Shown: piece after piece, positions 1 to 9,346 of the stretch
Layout: each line of letters opens with the position of its first letter
Numbering within the stretch: the first letter of the stretch is position 1
Assembly: GCF_000003605.2 (NCBI RefSeq)
Contig: NW_003140816.1
Span: forward strand, 67,933 to 100,811
From: Saccoglossus kowalevskii
Taxonomy: Eukaryota > Hemichordata > Enteropneusta > Harrimaniidae
DNA length: 32,879 nt
Direction: 5' to 3'
Translations under genes and position numbers: made by a program
The notes under the pieces: model-generated
Databases searched by the model: none
Told to the model about the DNA's origin: nothing
Seen by the model: only the letters and a program-made list of their open reading frames with translations

Positions 1-1830
1 TTCACTCGGTGTCAGTAGAATTGATGCCCTTTCAAAATTAAGCGAAACATGTAGAATAAACACGCTGCGAAGATGGTCGGCTTATAAGCCAGTGCAAAAG
101 CACTCACATACTGTGGGTTAGTCAAATGTGAACAATAGGAAGTAAAATACACTTTTATTGGTTCACACGTTCATTGGCCAGTTACAGTGCAACGCGCGGG
201 AATTGACCACAATCACGTGATTACCAATTGCCGCCATTTTCCAATATACAGTCAATGCAGTGGAGGGCTAAAAGCTAGCATTTTGCTTGTAAAAGTATTT
301 ATTAAAAATGGAAATACCTTGATGGATATTCAGCTTTCATCAAATTCAATTATTTGCGAGTAGTGATAGGCTCAGGCGCTAAACATTGTCTACGACCATA
401 ATGCACACGCGTGCCTTTATAGAGCATCGCAGCTGCGATCGCCCACTTAGTCAAAATGATACTATATATGTTGAACTAACTCATCAATATTAATTTGATA
501 AATAGAAAACTGTTTTCGAAATTATTAAGTGGTGTTTTATTGAAAAAAATGTATAGAAACCAACGCCAACAATTTGAGCATGTTATTTAAAGTTTGTTCT
601 GAAGACGGAAAAAACAGATTGATTGTAAATAAAAAAATAGCCATATAGTGTTTGGCAGAACTTCATATGGAATATTGTCACTGTTACATATATGTTCAAT
701 GATCTTGTACATGATCACACATGCATTCTAGTAATTTATATTTTAAAAGTGGTCAAAACTGGGTTTATTTTAAATATAATTGTATATATTACCATACTGC
801 GTGTTCCAAATTGCGTATACAAACCTGCAAATACAACATGCAAATAAGTTAGTTTCAATATATATCAACTTGTAATTTGAATAACGTTATTTTTAATTTA
901 TTTTCAAAAGTTGGCAGAATAATTATATCGAGTTTTACGCCAAGCTATTCGGAGAATGCATAGCATGGGTCATTGGCCGGGATCTTAACAACGTTGCAGC
1001 GGACAATCGATATAACTTTAGGGACACTGTTCATATTAGTATTTCTGTTGATAATTATACGACTAGGCCAACACACATTTTTATATTTTGAGGATATATC
1101 TACATTTCCATTATAATTTTAAAATGGTTTAAAATAATTTTAAAATAGTTTAAAATTAATATCGATATTTGTGGGTGGTATTTTATGAACCAGTTTTTAA
1201 ATATATGTGTTGAGTCATAAAAATGGTCTTAGAATTAATATAAATAATGACAATTCATATCAAATTATCAATACGGCGGACACATGTTACATATAAAAGC
1301 CAAAAGATTCGTAAAATTGGAATGTAACGATAAAAAAAATTATTTTATTGTAGAAGGAACCATGATTTATAGCTTACTTAGTTTTTACCATTGGATCTTA
1401 GCCAGGAATACTTCTTAAACGTCAACTAGTGTTGGCGTAGCAGTAAGATATTTTAGTGACGCGGTGAACAGATCATTACAATAGACTCACACATGTATAT
1501 ATATATATTCATGTACATATTATATGTTATATCATGTATTAGATATGAGAGTATTTACAGGGTCCCTCATTATACTATTGCACTGAAAGGTATTTCAGAT
1601 ACATAATGACATGTAGAGACATCTTTTGTCAGATTGCACCATCTTTTGTCTCTATGAATATATATTCACACTTTCATTCAATGTGTTAATCATAAGTTCA
1701 AGCCATTTTGGATCTGAAAAATAAGTTTGAAATAAAAACGTATATACGCTCAAATCAGGTCAAAACATACTTATAGATGGTGCTAGTAATAATTAACTTT
1801 CCAAAGGCTCCCCCAACGTCACAGTACACG
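1..1830. other. AT-rich intergenic DNA with a promoter-like patch near 160-260
   Basis: I see no gene in this stretch. Positions 160-260 stand out by composition: a CCAAT-like ATTGGCC, a CpG-containing AACGCGCGGG, the E-box palindrome ATCACGTGAT near 212 and a YY1-like GCCGCCATTTT near 230 lie within about 80 bases, as in many metazoan TATA-less promoters. Its direction cannot be decided: no coding exon follows on the plus strand, so it may drive a gene leaving the window to the left. The rest is AT-rich, with a short TA microsatellite near 1497-1510. Confidence 0.3.
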
Positions 1831-1837
1831 AGGTGAT

Positions 1838-1845
1838 TGACGTCA
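1838..1845. promoter_or_regulatory. CRE-like palindrome TGACGTCA
   Basis: A perfect 8-base CREB/ATF site, 98 bases upstream of the small ORF that starts at 1943. Perfect copies also occur in both members of the diverged direct repeat (4117-4124 and 13243-13250). Function is inferred from the motif only. Confidence 0.3.
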
Positions 1846-1942
1846 TCAACATATCAAAGAATTACGACGTTAAGTGTACTAGTGTAATGAGTGTTCTGAA
1901 TACTATTTCAAAATAAAATAAAATCTTTCGTATCGTTTCACC

Positions 1943-2107
1943 ATGGATTTACATTCGACTGGTGATGGCGCAAGTCTGGCTGCTGGTATTGACACAGTAG
2001 AAACATTCGGTATCAACAACAGCCATTGTACACATGCTATTGCGCCGGTTGGGCCGCCTCCTAGTCGCCTCAATATTCACGTTGCTTCGCCTTGTTTTTG
2101 TGAATAA
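1943..2107 (+). CDS. possible 54-residue small protein, unknown
   Basis: An ORF of 54 codons opens at CACCATGG, a near-perfect Kozak context, and closes with TAA at 2105-2107. The product starts MDLHSTGDGASLAAG and ends in a Cys/Pro-rich tail (PCFCE). It has no membrane segment and I recognise no family. The DNA here is visibly richer in G, C and CpG than its flanks, a CRE palindrome lies 98 bases upstream, and AATAAA occurs at 2359-2364, so a compact transcription unit of about 500 bases is imaginable. Overlapping open frames on both strands (1949-2209 minus, 2034-2258 plus) are probably a by-product of the same GC-richer composition. It could also be the first exon of a spliced gene or a transposon remnant. 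Confidence 0.28.
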   Translation: MDLHSTGDGASLAAGIDTVETFGINNSHCTHAIAPVGPPPSRLNIHVASPCFCE

Positions 2108-2364
2108 GCAATACTGCTGGCGCAAAGTTGGAATTTTGCTGGTTGCGTCTTTATGTGTTCGTAATGTGCATGTAATTAATATTTTAGTAGTTTTTGTTGT
2201 ATCCAACAATTTTCAACTATGTTTAGCCACACGACCTGCCAGGGCCGCGAATGTTTAACCCGGCAAGACGTGCGCCTGTTGTTTCATTTCGTCATTACTT
2301 TAACGTACCACGTAATTCGTTCTGTGGCGTCTCCCAGTTGGACAAACTTATGTATTTTAATAAA

Positions 2365-4047
2365 TTATTAAATAATAAAATGTTATATAACTTTTCATTT
2401 ATTCCCCTTTCCTGGTATCGATTTCAAGTAATCACTGATCTTTGTTTATACCACTCTTTCCTTTATCACAATCTTTGTTACGCGCTAATGTTATATGCAA
2501 ATTTTAACGCGCGATGTAGACACACCCTATTATATTAAAATATACCAAGGGTTGAAACACTGTTCAGACGAGCCCAACAACCATCCCAAAGTACTGTTTT
2601 CTTAGAGTTTTCGGTTTTTGTTTTCACCGTTATGGTTTCCGGACGATGAAAATGCCTGGGCGTCCGCTCGAGAATTCAACCAAATGGATATGTTTAACAT
2701 CTGTAAAAGGGTTAGTTGGCGTGTCCCTGGCAGTGAAGGCAAGGTTCTTACTGACCACTCATAAAATAAGCATATAACAAATTTGACGCTAACCGGAATA
2801 TCATTTGACATTTTGACATCATCCATGGCAACTTGTTTATATTTCCACATACACATATGCAATGATACGTGTGATTTAGCGGTCTATTAACCAAATTTAA
2901 TTTTTATTTTGGATGACGCTGTTTTTCATCATTCAGTAGACAGGGTGGCAAGATAGGTGTGATCCGAACTTGTAGCTCGAAAATTAGGTCAAAGTGGAGC
3001 AGATACTGATGTTATAGAAAATGATGCTCCTAACGGATTTCAAAAACAGTAAGATGATATGATATAAGTGGTAGTCTAAAGAGCTGAAGAGAAGCAAGCG
3101 TCGACTGAGACGTTAATAGAAGTGCCTACATAGAGGTGTGTGACAGTCTTCTCATATGAAACACAATTGTAATCGCATGGATTGCAAAACATTAGATTAG
3201 GGGATGAGGATTGGGTAGGTTATGTGTCCTAACGGTGCAGTATGATTTTCGTCCTACAAGTTTAGATGGTTCGTGACTTTTTACCCTTGACATTTTTCCT
3301 GTTTTTGGAATTGTATTTCAGTCAATATTACATTGCTTTTATTAGGAGAGCGTGATATTGCAAATTATATAGATCGACGTAGTTTACAAATTATGTTTTT
3401 TTATTGTTTCACAGTAAAGACGCCTGTCACAACGCAGCTGTCATCTATTTGTATTTAGTTTCATGTAGATTATGAATATTTTGATACTGACATACTGTTT
3501 GTCTATTTATAAACATCCTAAAATCATACCAGCGATTGTCGAGAATGCATAATTAATTAGGTATTGCCCAAAATGTTCAAGAAATTGTTTTTGGGTGTTT
3601 ATCAAACTCAGTCACGGTTGTTCTTGTGAGCAAAAGAATGCAAATGTTGCTGTCAATTAATAACTTCATGTGTGGTAAACGTGACGAAGAATATATTACT
3701 TTCCAAGATGAAAAAGACACTCCAAATATCAAGCCACCTTCTGCAAAAGTTGGTACGAGAAAAGTTTTTTCACGTGTGTTCTGTTTTCCTCCCGATCATT
3801 CGTAGAAGGGTGCAAATACGTCTTTATGTTCGATGACAACGTTCATTGCCCCTCAAAATGCAGGAAATAGCGTCTCGGGGTCTATATTTCAAAATCATGT
3901 CCCCGGACCCCCTAGTAAGGTTGCGCCTTTGCAAGTTTGGTGAGCAGACCCCCCCCCCCCATGCAGAATTTCGTGCCGCCGCCTCTGCGATACGGTGATT
4001 ATTTAGAACATAGCAAGCTATTACCAAATTGAATTCTTGTTCACGTG
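2365..4047. other. non-coding stretch, nothing recognised
   Basis: No exon with convincing splice borders or protein-like translation is visible. A homopolymer run of C lies at about 3951-3960. The open frame around 3824-4069 on the minus strand spans this low-complexity run and is not supported as a gene. Confidence 0.4.
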
Positions 4048-4430
4048 TTATTGCGTGCCTCTTTCGCACATTTGTCTCCTAGTTACGCTTGTAAACTGTT
4101 ATGTACTAGTACGGTTTGACGTCATGCGATGTTAACCTCTGAACTGTCAAACTATTTATATCAATGACATAACTGAAATGAATCAATATAGTTCTTGTCT
4201 CGCGCTTTGTGTTCTGGTCGGCTATTGTCTACGTAAATTCCCGAGTTTAAAATCGGGCTGTGAATCGGTGGCATTAGGACTTTTCCGGGCGGTCACATTC
4301 TTGCTAAATATCATGTTAGAAAATGCTGTGAGCCTCATTATAACTGGTGATTTATGGTGTTAAGTATCGGGGTATTGTACTAGCTGTAATTGGATCGCCA
4401 ACGTAATGTCCTGTCAGTTGCTTACTTCAT
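4048..4430. repeat. diverged dispersed repeat, copy 1 (direct partner at 13153-13555)
   Basis: This block aligns by eye, in the same orientation, with 13153-13555. Shared landmarks in order are TTGTCTC, GTAAACTG, GGTTTGACGTCAT followed by GTTAACCT, and near the end TTTATGG, TTAAG, a pair of nearly identical 'ATCGRGGTAYTGTAC' strings and GCTTA. Between these the copies are strongly diverged with indels, so this is an old pair. No ORF is shared, and no terminal inverted repeats were found. The shared perfect CRE may be a conserved piece or just part of the element's consensus. Confidence 0.5.
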
Positions 4431-4910
4431 ACAATAATACTTGTTCTTTATTATCCCTGGGGAAATAGTTCATATAAGGTTATGTAGGTAAGAGTTAGAT
4501 TATACTGAAGGGTGCACAGAAACAAGTTGTAGTTGACTTTGAGCTAAATCAGATTTGTTTAACCTTAATAATGTATTTAAAATCGCATTCTAACTATGTA
4601 AATAGATGAAACAAGAACAAGCTTAAAAACAAAAAAATTGTTTAAATTGTGTTGTTTTAGCTTTAAAAATTATATGATATATTGAAAGTAGATATTCTGT
4701 CCACTGTTTATTGCCAATTTTATTTTAAGAGTTCTGTATTATCTTAGTCAAACATACTTACAATGTAACTGACCTTCAAAGACATACAAAAGTCACCTAA
4801 ATTAGTGAGTGTTTATCTTTACTTAATAACGTTAAAGGCCAGCCACTGACATTAAATTAACTGAGCTATGTTTGTGTTTTGTATTACGTTGCTTAACCGA
4901 TGAGCCCCGG
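4431..4910. other. AT-rich intergenic DNA, nothing recognised
   Basis: No supported gene, repeat or regulatory feature was seen here. Confidence 0.4.
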
Positions 4911-5258
4911 CTATATTCGTCTAAATGAATGGTTGATACTTCTATAGATTTCGTCTAAATTTATGAGAATGTGGGATATCCCCAAATGTAGATCAGCTGG
5001 TCCAGGAGTTATGGGGTGATATTCGTAGTTCAGGACAAAACGAGTAGGAATACGCCCGTCAAAATGTTTTTGGGGGGCACAAACAAGTTCGTACCCATGT
5101 GACTCAACGATCTCAGTAATGCTGTGGAAGTCAAATGCCAGTTGGCGGTATTCGCAGCTACTCTGTTTAGTGTAGTGGCATTCAAGCTGGTTTTGCGTGA
5201 TTTTTATCAAACGTATTTTTGTCAAGGATATCCACCATCTAACGAAACATGTACTCTT
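4911..5258 (-). pseudogene. unrecognised protein-like open frame, possible exon or relic
   Basis: On the minus strand a frame stays open from about 5258 down to TAG at 4911. It has no ATG at its start. The translation has the look of folded-protein sequence: an aromatic/acidic stretch CEYRQLAFDFHSITEIVESH, then YELVCAPQKHFDGRIPTRF, then LNYEYHPITPGPADLHLG. I do not recognise the family. Upstream on the same strand, an acceptor-like pyrimidine tract ending in CAG (near 5279) is followed by a neighbouring frame that is also protein-like but hits a stop at the point where this frame takes over, which would fit a frameshifted relic. No polyadenylation or partner exon was identified. The plus-strand ORFs at 5124-5406 overlap it, and I treat them as the less likely reading. 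Confidence 0.3.
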
Positions 5259-5850
5259 TCATTTTGTGAATGTTCCTGGAGAGATTTTAGGCTTGAATTA
5301 TTACCATATATTTATAGTAATACTTATATTTATTCTTTATAGTGTATTTCTCATCCGCACTGCCTTCCGACATTTAACGCAAGTTTGCCGACTTTGGAAA
5401 TGTTAGTTTTGAAAACACCGAGGTACTAGTATATGATGGATATAGTTTAGGAATGATTTGCAGATTTCTATATATACGTAATCGACTAACAAGTTCTTTT
5501 ACGATTGAAAGACGTGGATGATGGAAGTGCTTCTATTTTGGGGATAATGTTATTTTTACATCATCATCAACTGCTTTGCTCGAACATGTCTTCAATAGGT
5601 TTTGGCTGATGTGCCATTTGTGTTTTGGCATGACGCCCTCTAAGATATGGTAGATAAGTGCGCTGTTAAAATTGGGCGAGTGCCAACGACAACAGTAGAC
5701 TTACTTAGTTCAGTGGGGGTTAGGTACCTGTTTTAGCCCATCGGCTTTTTTGATGCGCTGTTTTACTGCGGCAAATTACCGTGCCGAACTTCATTAAACG
5801 GGACGGTTACAGTAAAATAGCGGAATATCTACAAATAAACGCCGATTCGT
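5259..5850. other. intergenic DNA upstream of the Death-ZU5 gene
   Basis: No gene is supported. One CTCF-like GCCCTCT core occurs at 5636-5642 (reverse orientation). The stretch runs into the presumed promoter of the Death-domain gene; no TATA box was recognised. Confidence 0.35.
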
Positions 5851-5917
5851 CATCTTCGTGATAGTTGTATTAGTGTTCGAGACTGTATTGTTGGAGTGGC
5901 GCAGTAGGGTATCCGAG
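5851..5917 (+). other. candidate 5' UTR exon of the Death-ZU5-Death gene
   Basis: The string ATCCGAG|GTAAGT gives a strong donor at 5918. A matching acceptor, GTTACAG, ends at 6086, 88 bases before the start codon of the next exon. That would make a short first intron of 169 bases within the 5' UTR. The 5' limit is a guess, because no initiator or TATA element was recognised. Confidence 0.35.
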
Positions 5918-6174
5918 GTAAGTTTCTGGCCTTAGTAGTCTGAAGCGTTAAATCAAGATAGCTCATATGAATCCATGTCCACAAACTTTGACATTGACAT
6001 CGGTGATGACCACTGTTTTGTGTCACTGGCAGTAAACTTATTTTAGCATGAACGCCGCTTGTGTCTATGTTGTTGAATTGTTACAGTGAGACCGGCGGGT
6101 TTTTGGTTTCGAGTGTTGCTAGCATTCAATTTATCTGTCGATCATTAGTCACATAACTATATAGTACTTTTATA

Positions 6175-6277
6175 ATGCAAACGACATATTATTTAAAGAC
6201 CCTCGCACTATTCTTACTTTTAGTTGTTTATGTGATGGCTACAAATGACACAGTGCAGAAAACTACCAGAAATCATG
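6175..6277 (+). CDS. leader exon: signal peptide or N-terminal membrane anchor
   Basis: The exon probably runs from acceptor CAG at 6086 to donor ATG|GTAAGT at 6278, and its coding part starts at the ATG at 6175. It encodes 34 residues plus one base. A polar, positively charged start (MQTTYYLK) is followed by a 14-residue hydrophobic core (TLALFLLLVVYVMA) and then a polar stretch (TNDTVQKTTRNH). V-M-A before T fits a signal-peptidase site. It ends in phase 1, and the Death-domain exon at 9083 starts in phase 1, so a direct join gives an Asp codon in frame. Death domains act in the cytosol, so the segment may instead be an uncleaved anchor. Alternatively, unseen extracellular exons may lie between, or this exon may belong to another transcript. 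Confidence 0.45.
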
Positions 6278-6779
6278 GTAAGTACACTGATTTTTGTGAC
6301 AATTTTGATCAAGAGACACCTGTCGTAATAAAAAAGAAATAAAATGTGAAAATCCTTTCACCCAAGTTTTTTTTAAATCTGAAAATCGCCGAAATGTTTG
6401 GGATTAACAGGGGGATGTTGTTGGGATGCCTAGATATCGTCAATTTGTGGTCAATGTTATCCGGGAAGGACGCACGATTAAGTCTCGTCGTGCAAGAATT
6501 CCAATGCAGGCTGGTCACCGCTAAATAAACGCACCTCCGCCATTTTTAGTTTCGAGTACCCACGAATGCAGCACGTCTGTTATATGCGATGGCAAACACG
6601 TGACATCTTGGTTGTCACATGTGGTGTTCTATAATACGAAATGCGCTTTGGTTTGCTAAAGGGAATTGTAAAAACGCCAGAAAGGTAATAATCGGCCTTC
6701 CCAATAGCAGTAGAACTAGTATGTCTGTTATTTTGTGCATTGTCTGTTTATCCAATAATTTACATTTTCAAGTGTTTTT

Positions 6780-6956
6780 TGTGTTTTTTTTAATATGTTT
6801 TGTGCCAGGCGACAGTTCTGGACATTAAGTGTCACTGTTGTCTCTCCTGGCTTTTTTTTTTTGTATGTGCAAATTGCAAGTGCTAGTGACGACACATAGT
6901 GCATTTTGCCACAGAAGTCGTATTCATATTTGGGACTACATGACCGGGCTGTGTGG
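6780..6956 (+). repeat. dispersed repeat, copy A (inverted partner at 31942-32130)
   Basis: The reverse complement of 31942-32130 matches this block closely: a T-rich tract, GTGCCAGGCGACAGTTC, ACATTAAGTGTCACTGTTG, TGTGCAAATTGCAAGTGCTA, then GGGACTACATGA and GGGCTGTGTGG, after which the similarity stops abruptly. The short ORFs here (for example at 6829-7041) are therefore repeat sequence. No terminal repeats or target duplication were identified. Confidence 0.7.
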
Positions 6957-7733
6957 CCATCTCTCTGTCAAATGGCAATTTGTAATGCGCTATCCTGGCG
7001 TCAACCAGGCCCGGTCGAACACAAACACCTGCGGACCTTAACCAAGGTTCCCCCAAAGTCGCATTCGTTAGTGAATGAAGTGTGTTTTTTGCTGTTTTTG
7101 TTCGACGCATATGTGTTACTGCGTGAAACTTCAGACAACTAACAATTTTATACTCTGTTTTATTTTTACCCGGACCTGTTTTATGAATATCTATAGGCCC
7201 ACGAGAATCACTAACGTAAGGAAAATATTAAACTTCGGTCTGACCTTTTGTGTCACTTCCTGTTGAAACACCATAGTAACTCGCGGGGTTGTGCGTTTTC
7301 GTGTGACTTCGTGGGCAATTTCCTATCTCCCCCAGTTGCTTAACAGCTTTAAACGTTATCGCAAAAGTAAACACGAGACACAAGTTAGATCAAAAGAAAT
7401 ACCTGCCGTGCCAGTATGTTTATTAATTGTCTGAGGTGAAACAGAGTGAACAGAGTTCTTAAGTTTCCGAGATACTTGAAATCAAAACATTGGCACTCTT
7501 ATCCACACTCAGGTATTGTATAAATTATCATTATAACTCATTCAATACACGTATTACCGTGTATTGATTTACTGTGTAGTAAACTGTTGCCATAGTGACA
7601 TCACGATATTGTTATTTATTTATTTATTATTTGTTAGAAACAAATATCACAGGAGTGCTATAAATGTATTGTTTGCTAATTATGTTCAGTATTGTCAACT
7701 TCGTAATTTAGTTCTTGAGGCACACCCCTTCTA

Positions 7734-7800
7734 ATCACGTGATCGTCAGGGTGCCGTCGGCTGCAGCCATTGGCTGTCACATGTTTGCTCATCCGCGCCT
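7734..7800. promoter_or_regulatory. promoter-like patch with E-box and CCAAT-like motif
   Basis: ATCACGTGAT, GTGCCGTCGGCTGCAGCC, CATTGGCTG and a second E-box CACATG occur within about 65 bases in otherwise AT-rich DNA. The same E-box palindrome occurs in the patch near 212. It could be an alternative promoter for the Death-domain gene; this is inference from motifs only. Confidence 0.25.
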
Positions 7801-9082
7801 TAGATTGTCATTGGGTATTGACGAGTCTGTAAGAGAAGTGAACAGCAATGCGTTAACGCAGCTGGTTGTTTGAGGAATAACTCGGACTATCCGTAATGAA
7901 CTAATGTGTATTCCTTTGGTTGAGACCTAGTATCTTTACAGTGTAAGAGCTATCTGCCAAGTGTGTGGAAGTTCTACACTCTACGTTCCTTTCGTAGCAT
8001 ATGGTGGAGAATCCGGCCATTAATCCCCATACCTCTCATAGAGACCATTTAAAGATCTACGTTCTCTTGTAATGCATCTTTGTAACATTTTATAAGCATT
8101 TATTGGTTCACATGAGATATCTCAGAATAGTTCGTATATGTGTTACCATAGCTTGGTTCACACAACCTTGCAGTATCATTAGGATCTACAATTTGCATAT
8201 TTAAGGTAGATATTATAAACATATATTACAGGAATTGTATAACTAATTGTGTTCAATATTGGCAATTTCTAAAAAATATCAGATTTATATTTAATACAAT
8301 GCTCGTCTGAGAATAATCATGATATAATGAACAAAATTACCCTCAACGCTAACATTAAAAAATGTCGTCTAGACACCCTATGCTCTGTAAGGTTCGGTAC
8401 GATTGTTATTGTATTGTAGTGTGTTTGTTCTCGTCCCGTAATCAATATCGATTTTTCTTTTCTACGTCTCGACAAGTTGAAAACACCTATTGTATGGCAC
8501 TCTGTTTTTGAATGGTCGTACTAGTAAAGTGTCAGTGAAGTGAAAAGAACGACGGCTGAAAGCTCCATGACCGAATACAGGACATTTGCACTCTTCTATT
8601 TTCCTTCTGTGGGTACCAATTCATATGTAGCATATAAACGTAAATGTCCACCCAAGATGTACATTTGATTTACAAGACCAGTGTATTAAAGATGGGGGAG
8701 TTTCATATTTGTGGGAGTGGAGAGAATGGTTTATCGTGACATTGTGAATATTAGTTGTTACAAACAAGGTGATCATATGTCCACCATTGGTAACTTCATA
8801 CTGTCTATACTTGTGTAAGCTGATTTGTTAGTATTGGTACGGCTAACTGAAAAGTTTGAGAACATTTCGGAATAGACTTGATGATTTTCCTTTTGTAACA
8901 ATAAACACATTCTGCAATTTCTATGTATTATCAAACATATTCACCTATGTATGGAAACACAGCATGATGAAGTTCCTAACCCAAACCACGCTAAGACTAG
9001 AAAACATACATTATGAGGAGTAAACATTTTTTGCAAACATTTTCTAAAAACGTTTATAGCAATTTATACTTTTATGCCGCAG

Positions 9083-9346
9083 ATTCGGTGCTGAAAACAG
9101 CGATAGATGTACTGAAAAAGTCTCTCAGATGCATGGATTCACGACGGCTTGGGATCAGATTAGGTTTGTCTGATGCCGATCTGAACAGCTTGGAACATGA
9201 CTACCCGCGTGATCTGAGAGAACAAATTTATCAGATGTTTGAAATGTGGAAAGGAAGGCGGGGAAACAAAGCAACGATTGCAATTCTGATTGCTGCCTTG
9301 AAGGACGAGGGCTTGAACAACATGGCACAGTACATTGAACAACTTG
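9083..9346 (+). CDS. exon encoding first Death domain
   Basis: A single 264-base exon between acceptor GCCGCAG and donor TTG|GTAAGA, phase 1 at both ends. It encodes a complete six-helix-like Death domain of 88 residues. Recognisable landmarks are LGIRLGLSDADLNSLEHDY, the acidic DYPRDL turn, Q-x-x-x-MF-x-x-W (the conserved Trp of helix 5) with GRRGN after it, then AT-x-x-x-L-x-x-AL and a final amphipathic helix. The upstream in-frame ATG at 9013 would add 23 residues without splicing, but that stretch is not Death-domain-like and precedes a good acceptor, so I prefer the spliced start. Confidence 0.8.

Larger units (their letters stand above)
6278..9082 (+). other. presumed intron between leader and first Death-domain exon
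   Basis: About 2.8 kb with no convincing coding exon. It contains one copy of a dispersed repeat (6780-6956) and a second promoter-like patch around 7734-7800 with ATCACGTGAT and CATTGGCTGTCACATG, which could start a shorter transcript lacking the leader exon. No phase 1-1 exon encoding an ectodomain or a membrane span was recognised. Confidence 0.35.

Noticed and set aside
2034..2538. Plus-strand ORFs at 2034-2258 and 2251-2538 and minus-strand ORF at 1949-2209
   Set aside because: Overlapping frames in a GC-richer patch. Only the 1943 start has good context, and none has recognisable domains.
6829..7142. ORFs with signal-peptide-like starts in the first intron
   Set aside because: They start in or overlap the end of the dispersed repeat also found inverted at 31942-32130.
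9013..9082. ATG at 9013 as the start of the Death-domain protein
   Set aside because: The 23 residues before the domain are not domain-like and a GCCGCAG acceptor precedes the conserved part. It remains possible for a leaderless isoform.
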